The position numbers and the translations under genes are program-made. A stretch of 44,926 nt of DNA, from the NCBI GenBank assembly GCA_002311655.1, contig DBYZ01000013.1, forward strand, positions 1 through 44,926, written 5' to 3'. Positions within the stretch are counted from its first letter, which is position 1. Each line of letters opens with the position of its first letter. Positions 25,666 through 31,656 of the stretch are shown here, in pieces. Source of the DNA: Bacteroidales bacterium UBA1173. Lineage in GTDB: Bacteria > Bacteroidota > Bacteroidia > Bacteroidales > F082. Below the pieces are notes generated by a model. That model ran no database searches. It was not told the DNA's origin and saw nothing but the letters and a program-made list of their open reading frames with translations.

Positions 25666-26757
25666 CTATTTCACCAGCGGAAAATCGATTTTCGACCACT
25701 TATTCTTAATGACTCCGTTATCAATCAGCATCAAGCCTGGGTTTGAGCGCACCATGGTCTTCAGTTCCAACTCGTCGCCGTAATAAACATCGTTGAAAAT
25801 AAGATATTCTTTATTCAATTCCTCAACATATTCAGGCAATGATGCAGTCAGCCAGATATAATCAAATCCTTGACGATAAGCCACTTCCGTCATTTTTATG
25901 CAATTATCGAAGTCTTTTTCAGTCAATTCTTCAAGATGAGTTGAAACAAAAACATACAGATTCTCCGTCTCAAACAAAATATGTGTAAAGTCCTCGCCTT
26001 CCGCATCTAATATTGCGAATCCGAGAGCATCTGAGCCACCTTCAGTGCGTTGCGATACGAAGGTCCACTGACTCATCCAAACGCTGTCGTTCCAAGGGTA
26101 GTTCGGCGACTCAAACTCTTGAGTTTCACCAGTTTCGTTGTTCTGATACGTCACAAAAATCTTACCAGCGTCATAACCTTGCGGAGTCATATCCTTCCCC
26201 ACTTTCCAGTCCATGAAATCGATGGCTGGCAGATGGCGGATGTTATGAATCTCAAACCATGTAAAGCCAATCATAAAGATGATTGCAAGCGTCCATTCTC
26301 CCAAAAGCGTTAACCGTCTGTTTTTCAGCGACTTATTGTTTATAATCACTGGCAAAAGCACCAGGTCGATGACAATATTTTTGCCAAATGTCTGCCAGTT
26401 TGTGAGTTTTATCGCCGTTCCGAAGCATCCGCAGTCAGGAACGAGGTCGTACATGGCATCGAAAAACGTGGTGGCGGTGAAAAAGATCATAAGGAGGGTC
26501 GCGCCGAGCGTAGCGAGGCGCGACAATACGTTGGTAATTAGACAGATACCAACAATAAACTCCGCCAGAATCATCACCACGGCAAGCACCAGAGCAGCGT
26601 CGTTCATCCACTCGATGCCGTAAGCGGCGAAGTATTCAAGCATCTTGTACTTCGTGCCAAGCGGGTCAACTCCTTTCGTGAAACTGCTGAAAATAAACAG
26701 CATTCCGACGAGTATCCTGCATACTGCGACGACCGTTTTCTTTGCTGAGCCTGCCAT
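25666..26757 (-). CDS. DoxX/MauE-like membrane protein, BT_3928 family
   Basis: This 363 aa protein has four N-terminal transmembrane helices of DoxX/MauE type (residues about 8-165), with the conserved 'DCGCFG' CxC motif in the loop after helix three. A C-terminal soluble domain (about 190-363) looks thioredoxin-like in strand pattern ('AILDAEGEDFTHILFETENLYVFVSTHLEEL') but lacks a CxxC. The pair DUF1599 + this protein is a conserved Bacteroidales neighbourhood. A redox or cofactor-maturation role in the membrane is likely but not proven. The start codon overlaps the upstream stop by one base (TAATG). Confidence 0.85.
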   Translation of the reverse strand: MAGSAKKTVVAVCRILVGMLFIFSSFTKGVDPLGTKYKMLEYFAAYGIEWMNDAALVLAVVMILAEFIVGICLITNVLSRLATLGATLLMIFFTATTFFDAMYDLVPDCGCFGTAIKLTNWQTFGKNIVIDLVLLPVIINNKSLKNRRLTLLGEWTLAIIFMIGFTWFEIHNIRHLPAIDFMDWKVGKDMTPQGYDAGKIFVTYQNNETGETQEFESPNYPWNDSVWMSQWTFVSQRTEGGSDALGFAILDAEGEDFTHILFETENLYVFVSTHLEELTEKDFDNCIKMTEVAYRQGFDYIWLTASLPEYVEELNKEYLIFNDVYYGDELELKTMVRSNPGLMLIDNGVIKNKWSKIDFPLVK

Positions 26758-27308
26758 TATTCTTTCTTGCCTTCGTTTATCAAAATCATGCAGAAGACAG
26801 CGTAATTTATCATGTCGTAATAGTTCGCGTCGAGACCTTCTGAAATCAATGTCTTACCGTTATTGTCCTCTATCTCCTTGACTCTCAATATCTTCATCAA
26901 AATCAAATCGGTCATCGAGCTGATACGCATGCTACGCCAAACCTCATCGTAATCGTGGTTTTTCCTCGTCATAAGTTCGTAAGCTTCGTCAAGAACCTTT
27001 TTGTAGAGTTCCGAAGCTCTCTCGAAGTCCAAATCCGGCTTATCAACCACGCCAAGCTGCAGCTGTATTATCGCCATCGCCGAATAGTTGATGATGCCAA
27101 TAAATTCTGGCTCAACGCCTTCATTTACAAGATGTTCCTTCTTTCTTTGCAGGCTCCTGATGCGGTTAGCCTTGATATAAATCTGGTCGGTGAGCGACTC
27201 TGTGCGCATGATACGCCATGCCGCACCATAATCCTTCATCTTTTTGTCGAAAATTTCGCGGCACTGAGCCACAACTTGCTGATATTCTGCTGTCGTATCC
27301 TTCTTCAT
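26757..27308 (-). CDS. DUF1599 domain protein
   Basis: This 183 aa cytosolic protein has an internal duplication. Two similar halves of about 80 residues each contain 'KMKDYGAAWRIMRTESLTDQIYIKANRIRSLQ' and 'KNHDYDEVWRSMRISSMTDLILMKILRVKEIE', the DUF1599 signature. The function is not established. It is the first gene of the operon DUF1599-DoxX-OppB and is divergent from folP with overlapping promoter space (27309-27353). Confidence 0.93.
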   Translation of the reverse strand: MKKDTTAEYQQVVAQCREIFDKKMKDYGAAWRIMRTESLTDQIYIKANRIRSLQRKKEHLVNEGVEPEFIGIINYSAMAIIQLQLGVVDKPDLDFERASELYKKVLDEAYELMTRKNHDYDEVWRSMRISSMTDLILMKILRVKEIEDNNGKTLISEGLDANYYDMINYAVFCMILINEGKKE

Positions 27309-27322
27309 TGAAAAATTTTTTA

Positions 27323-27330
27323 TAATTTTG
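27323..27330 (+). promoter_or_regulatory. Promoter -7 box (TAATTTTG) for folP
   Basis: TAATTTTG, with the predicted start near 27337 and a leader of under 20 nt. The DUF1599 promoter must lie in the same 45 bp on the other strand; its best -7 candidate TAATTTTA has one mismatch. Confidence 0.6.
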
Positions 27331-27353
27331 CGATTGTAAAATTACACATTTTT

Positions 27354-28181
27354 ATGTTACAAATAACTAGTAGAGGACATTTTTTTTCGTGGGACCGTCC
27401 AGTAGTGATGGGAATCATGAACGTTACGCCTGATTCTTTCTACGATGGCGGTAAGTATCAAGGACTTACGGCGGTTTTGGAGCATTGCCATAAGATGGTC
27501 TCAGAGGGTGCCGACATCATCGATATCGGAGCTTTTTCCACCCGACCAGGCAGCGAACGCATTACCGACAAGGAGGAAATCGACAGGATTATTCCAGCAT
27601 TGAAAGCCATCAGAAAAGAGTTTCCAGATATTCTTATTTCCATCGACACATTTCGTCAAAGCGTTGCTGCTCAATGCATTGCAGAAGACGCAGATATAAT
27701 CAACGACATCTCGGGCGGACTTTTCGACGAGGCGATGATACCGTATATCGGCAAAAATCATATTCCATATATTTTGATGCACATCACCGGCACCCTCGAA
27801 GGAATGCACCACGAGGAGATTATCAGCGAGAATGTCCACGAGAAAGTGCGACTGTTTTTTGAAAAACAGATTAATAAACTCTTGGAATTTGGTGAGCAGC
27901 AGATCATTTTAGACCCCGGAATCGGCTTCAACAAGACCATTGAATGCAACTTCGCCTTGCTTCGCGATCTCGACAAATACCGCGTCAATGACTTGCCAAT
28001 TCTGATTGGAATCTCCCGTAAATCTTTGATTTATAAAACTTTAGGATTCACACCGCAAGAGGCATTAAACGGAACAACAGTATTAAACACCATCGCTTTG
28101 ATGAACGGCGCTGATATTTTAAGAGTGCATGACGTGAAAGAAGCCGTCGAATCAGTGAAACTTGTGCATGCTGTTTATTAA
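27354..28181 (+). CDS. folP: Dihydropteroate synthase
   Basis: This folate pathway enzyme joins p-aminobenzoate and dihydropterin pyrophosphate and is the target of sulfonamides. It is a 275 aa TIM barrel with both family signatures: 'VMGIMNVTPDSFYDGGKY' (residues about 20-37) and 'DIIDIGAFSTRPGS'. 'ILDPGIGFNKT' and 'GISRKSLIYKTLG' follow in order. It precedes cdaA on the same strand, an arrangement conserved in Bacteroidetes. Confidence 0.97.
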   Translation: MLQITSRGHFFSWDRPVVMGIMNVTPDSFYDGGKYQGLTAVLEHCHKMVSEGADIIDIGAFSTRPGSERITDKEEIDRIIPALKAIRKEFPDILISIDTFRQSVAAQCIAEDADIINDISGGLFDEAMIPYIGKNHIPYILMHITGTLEGMHHEEIISENVHEKVRLFFEKQINKLLEFGEQQIILDPGIGFNKTIECNFALLRDLDKYRVNDLPILIGISRKSLIYKTLGFTPQEALNGTTVLNTIALMNGADILRVHDVKEAVESVKLVHAVY

Positions 28182-28182
28182 T

Positions 28183-28297
28183 CGCACGCAGATCTCGCAG
28201 AATCCGCAGATTTTCTCTATTCTTCCACATGGATTTGTTCGCAAGCGAACTAATTCTTCAATGTCCATTTCTGCGTTTTCTGCGATTTCTGCGTGAG
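28183..28297. repeat. Large imperfect cruciform built from GCAGA repeats
   Basis: The left arm (28183-28212) has three GCAGA units and the right arm (28269-28297) three TCTGCG units; they pair imperfectly over about 29 bp. Inside are a second stem ATGGA/TCCAT and a perfect hairpin GTTCGC-AA-GCGAAC (28230-28243). It follows folP directly and may end its transcript. The same unit occurs at 21167-21192 and within the parC-like coding region at 31777-31799. Confidence 0.6.
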
Positions 28298-28333
28298 AAA
28301 AAAGAAAAAATTTTTCATTTTAGAAAATATTTG

Positions 28334-28341
28334 TATTTTTG
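28334..28341 (+). promoter_or_regulatory. Promoter -7 box (TATTTTTG) for cdaA
   Basis: TATTTTTG, 18 bases before the ATG at 28360. Confidence 0.65.
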
Positions 28342-28359
28342 TGAGTTATTTCTAACGTT

Positions 28360-29160
28360 ATGGTTGACTTGATGATAAGCGCTTTCATTCAGATCCGTTA
28401 TTTGGACATTCTGGATATATTTCTGGTGGGATTGTTGCTGTATTTCCTTTACACGCTGGTGAAAGGAAGCACGGCGATCAACATCTTCATCGGCATCGTG
28501 GCAGTGATTATCGGCCTCAAAATTGTGACATTGCTGCACATGGAGCTCCTCACCTACATCCTCGGCGCCTTTGTCAACGTCGGTTTCATTGCATTGATTA
28601 TCATCTTCCAACCAGAAATCCGTCGGTTTTTGTTAAGCATCGGAACATCCAAGTTCGCCATCGGTTTCCGTAGGTTTTTCGCCCGTTTCGGCGTGACTTA
28701 CAAAGATTCTGACGACACCGACCTCGACCCTATCTGCGAGGCGTGCATTTCAATGGGTAACGACAAGGTCGGCGCTTTGATACTTCTCACGCAAGAGAAT
28801 GATTTACAAGACATTATCGACACTGGAGTGGTTATAAATGCTGACATCAGCAAGCCTTTGCTTGAAAATATTTTTTTCAAAAACAGTCCGCTCCACGACG
28901 GTGCAATGGTCATCTCAAACAACAAAATCGTCGCTGCCCGTTGCATACTTCCAATCACGCAACAGACAAGATTACCAGGCAGTTACGGTCTCCGCCACCG
29001 TTCAGGTATCGGCGTTTCCGAGACCCACGACTGCATTGTTTTGGTTGTCTCCGAAGAAACCGGAAGCATCCGCATAATCTTCGACGGCAAAGTCACCGAC
29101 GTCAAGCCTAGCGAAATGAAGGCCAAAATCAAGGAGATTCAGAGCAGGAAGAGACTTTAG
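28360..29160 (+). CDS. cdaA: Diadenylate cyclase CdaA
   Basis: This membrane-bound enzyme makes cyclic di-AMP from two ATP. At 266 aa it has three N-terminal transmembrane helices (about 19-85) and the DAC catalytic domain at about 120-240, with the key motifs DGA (180-182) and RHR (212-214). In Firmicutes c-di-AMP controls potassium and osmolyte balance; the target in Bacteroidetes is less known. Usual CdaA partners (CdaR, GlmM) are not in the window. It is followed by heptamer and 9-mer repeats. Confidence 0.96.
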   Translation: MVDLMISAFIQIRYLDILDIFLVGLLLYFLYTLVKGSTAINIFIGIVAVIIGLKIVTLLHMELLTYILGAFVNVGFIALIIIFQPEIRRFLLSIGTSKFAIGFRRFFARFGVTYKDSDDTDLDPICEACISMGNDKVGALILLTQENDLQDIIDTGVVINADISKPLLENIFFKNSPLHDGAMVISNNKIVAARCILPITQQTRLPGSYGLRHRSGIGVSETHDCIVLVVSEETGSIRIIFDGKVTDVKPSEMKAKIKEIQSRKRL

Positions 29161-29193
29161 CCATTAGTCTTTAGTCGTTAGCCATTAGTTTTT
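29161..29193 (+). repeat. Heptamer TTAGTCN tract after cdaA
   Basis: Units CATTAGT, CTTTAGT, CGTTAGC and CATTAGT follow the stop codon directly. Confidence 0.7.
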
Positions 29194-29196
29194 TAG

Positions 29197-29223
29197 ACAG
29201 GATTTACAAGATTGACAGGATTT
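29197..29223. repeat. Nine-base tandem repeat ACAGGATTT x3
   Basis: Units ACAGGATTT, ACAAGATTG and ACAGGATTT. It is the sister of the block at 6112-6138; both directly follow a heptamer tract. The rest of the gap to 29337 has no gene that I can support. Confidence 0.7.
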
Positions 29224-29336
29224 TGTCTTTCTAAATTCCCATTTCATAATGTTTTATAATTCTGATTGGATTTCAAATTGATGATGCAAATAGACAACAG
29301 CTTGGGAGTTTTGACAAGAGCTTGCTAAAAAATAAA

Positions 29337-29368
29337 CTAAAAAAAACGAGCCGGAAAATTTCAGCTCG
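29337..29368 (-). terminator. Terminator of the Sel1-repeat gene
   Basis: On the minus strand CGAGC (29368-29364) pairs with GCTCG (29351-29347), with an inner GAA/TTC stem, followed by a run of eight T (plus-strand A run). Confidence 0.75.
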
Positions 29369-29375
29369 ATCATGT

Positions 29376-30212
29376 TTAATTCTCAATCTGTCTCAACAGG
29401 TTTATTGCTTGTTGATTACCTTGAGCTGCCGCTTTCTCCAGCCATTTTTTCGCTTCCACATAATCGATTTTTACTCCAACACCATTAACATACATTACGC
29501 CTAAATTATATTGAGCTTTAGCATTGCCATTATTAGCTGCTTTCAGATACCACTCCATGGCTTTTTTATAATCTAAATCTTTATAATAAAGACTCCCCAA
29601 AGACCATTGTGCGACAACATTACCGTTATCAGCACTTTTACGATACCATTCAATTGCTTTTGCTTTATCCTGTTTTACTCCACGGCCATATTCATACATA
29701 TTTCCCAACATTCCCTGTGCTGTTGAATTGCTTTGTTCTGCAGCTTTATTATACCATAATATAGCTTCATCGTAATTCTGTTCAACACCTTGTCCCATAT
29801 CATACATACGAGCTAACAAAACTTGTGCTTCAGCACAGCCACTTGTTGCAGACTTATTAATCCATTCAAATGATTGTGCATAGTCTCTACCTCAACCAAG
29901 ACCTTGATAATACATCAGTCCAACCATATATTGTGCTTCTTCGTCTCCATTTTCAGCAGATTTCAAAAACCATTTTCTAGATTTTTTATAGTTTTGACGT
30001 ACACCATGACCTTTATAATACATCATACCAATAGTACCTTGAGCTTTAGCATGTCCATTATTGGCCGATTTTTTAAACAATTCAAATGCTTTCTTTTCGT
30101 TTCCTAAAAGCAACTGTTTCTTACCATCTTCATAATAATCATCTGCTGTTTGAGCAAAAGCCGCAACAGACATAAATAATCCGAAAATAAAGGCTAAAAG
30201 TACTTTTTTCAT
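29376..30212 (-). pseudogene. Sel1-repeat (TPR-like) secreted protein, interrupted by an in-frame TGA
   Basis: A signal peptide (MKKVLLAFIFGLFMSVAAFA) and about two Sel1 repeats (106 aa) end at a TGA at 29892-29894. The same frame then continues without a break for 161 codons, with 'GRDYAQSFEWINKSATSGCAEAQVLLARMYDMGQGV' and about three more repeats, to 29376. The full protein would be about 278 aa. The TGA lies inside a repeat (YYQGLG-stop-GRDY), so it is a nonsense change rather than a frame shift. TGA is used as a normal stop elsewhere in this window, which argues against recoding. A base-calling error, a recent mutation or readthrough are the options. Confidence 0.75.
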
Positions 30213-30251
30213 GACTAATAAATTGTATCTTTCAATGCAATTTTAACGTTA

Positions 30252-30259
30252 CAAAACTA
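30252..30259 (-). promoter_or_regulatory. Promoter -7 box (TAGTTTTG) for the Sel1 gene
   Basis: Minus-strand TAGTTTTG about 40 bases before the ATG at 30212. Confidence 0.55.
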
Positions 30260-30285
30260 CGAAAAATTATTTTCAAAACCAAATT

Positions 30286-30846
30286 TTAGAAAATTTCTTC
30301 AAACATCTTCTTGTATGCCTCCACTTTTTTGTCAAAGGGCAGTGGATAGGCTCGTGAGGATGATGGCAATCGGTATAATTTAAGGTTTTCTCTTAATAAA
30401 ATACTGTTGTTTGGTGATGGTATTTCGCTGATATTGAAATAGTTACAGACTTCTACTGTGGCTTTTTCACCTGTGGTGGCAATGGCTTTGCATTGAGGTA
30501 TTCGCTTTAACAAGGCGTTAATATCGGTGCGCTCGACGATTTCCAGGAAGGCATCGGATGCATTGTCTTTCAATCGGTTAACGGCTGAAGCTGTATCATA
30601 CAAAGCTATCCCTTTATCGTTTAAAAATGCTATTATCTCATTCATTTTGAAGCATTTACGCTCCAAATCAACGAAATGGTTCTTGTCGTTAAACCATATC
30701 GCACCCTCAATACGCCAATGGTCGTTAATGAAATTAGGGTAGAAAAAGTCCATGCACCAGCGCTTCTTCGGCGGCGGGAAACTGCCGAGGAACAACACCT
30801 TGGCATTGGCAGGAAGAAAAGGCTTAAGTGGATGATACTCAATCAT
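30286..30846 (-). CDS. Uracil-DNA glycosylase family protein
   Basis: This 186 aa cytosolic protein has the UDG fold signature 'VLFLGSFPPPKKRWCMDFFYPN' (about residues 17-38) and a C-terminal 'YRLPSSSRAYPLPFDKKVEAYKKMF' that replaces the usual HPSP loop with PSSSRA. This matches the SMUG/Mug-like families annotated as 'uracil-DNA glycosylase family protein'. It removes damaged bases by inference. It is the last gene of the operon parC-lipoprotein-UDG, with an ATGA overlap (30843-30846) with the lipoprotein gene. Confidence 0.8.
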   Translation of the reverse strand: MIEYHPLKPFLPANAKVLFLGSFPPPKKRWCMDFFYPNFINDHWRIEGAIWFNDKNHFVDLERKCFKMNEIIAFLNDKGIALYDTASAVNRLKDNASDAFLEIVERTDINALLKRIPQCKAIATTGEKATVEVCNYFNISEIPSPNNSILLRENLKLYRLPSSSRAYPLPFDKKVEAYKKMFEEIF

Positions 30847-31655
30847 TTTATCTCAATCAGATAATCCCCATCTGTTTTGTAGAAATATCTTTCGTATGGG
30901 TCGTAACGGTATCGATAGACGGTATCGATAGCACCAACTTCATGATTATCAATGTATTTGTTCATCATGAAATCGTAGCAGTAACCTGCATAAAGGCGAC
31001 CTAAAAGTGTGGCAAACTTATAAAAACCATCAATGTTGATAGTATCGCAGTAAGTCTTTGAAATTACCTTATTTTGCTGATAATCAACATCAAAAACTAC
31101 ATCAGTGTCGTTGAAATAGTTTTGCTCAGTAAACGTCATCGTGGTGGTTGTGTCGTTAGACAGATTAAACCAAGTGGCGACATTAACCAGGTCAACGGGG
31201 ACATCCAGACAGTAACGATGCTCATAAATCCAATCGCAGTACTTCTGGTTCTCGCACACCTCCGTCACCTCAATTCGAGGGATCTCAATCACCCAATGTG
31301 TGGAATCAGGTTGCGAGGTTTCGCCTTCCCAATACTCCACCGTCAAACCGTAATCTTTTAAAGTTTCTTTCATTGTTAAGTAAATGATATCTAATAACTT
31401 ATCATCATTTACTTTATCAATTACTTTAACTTGTTTTTCAAGGTATGCGATTTGGGTTTGGAGTGATTCTTCTGCCAATTCCGCCGGGATTGAATCGTTG
31501 CGGAGGTTCCTCTTAACCAAACGTTCAGGCATATAGAGAGCGACGACGGTGTTTCTGTTGTTTTTCACAAAACGCCGTGCTATACCGTGCTGCTCGGAAC
31601 AGGCCACAAACAGCATGATTAGCGCTGAAACAATGATTAAGAGTTTGTTTTTCAT
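30843..31655 (-). CDS. Lipoprotein of unknown function
   Basis: This 270 aa protein has a lipoprotein signal (hydrophobic LLIIVSALIMLFVAC, lipid-acceptor Cys at residue 19). The mature part has long beta-strands with Tyr/Asp-rich endings, without a domain I recognise. It is placed 1 bp after the parC-like gene and overlaps the UDG-like gene by 4 bp, so the three genes form one operon. The link to topoisomerase is only by position. Confidence 0.8.
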   Translation of the reverse strand: MKNKLLIIVSALIMLFVACSEQHGIARRFVKNNRNTVVALYMPERLVKRNLRNDSIPAELAEESLQTQIAYLEKQVKVIDKVNDDKLLDIIYLTMKETLKDYGLTVEYWEGETSQPDSTHWVIEIPRIEVTEVCENQKYCDWIYEHRYCLDVPVDLVNVATWFNLSNDTTTTMTFTEQNYFNDTDVVFDVDYQQNKVISKTYCDTINIDGFYKFATLLGRLYAGYCYDFMMNKYIDNHEVGAIDTVYRYRYDPYERYFYKTDGDYLIEIK

Positions 31656-31656
31656 A

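Noticed and set aside
29892..29894. TGA read as a sense codon (genetic code change or selenocysteine)
   Set aside because: TGA is used as a real stop elsewhere in the window, for example at the sigma gene and lipoprotein overlaps, and no insertion element for selenocysteine is visible next to it.
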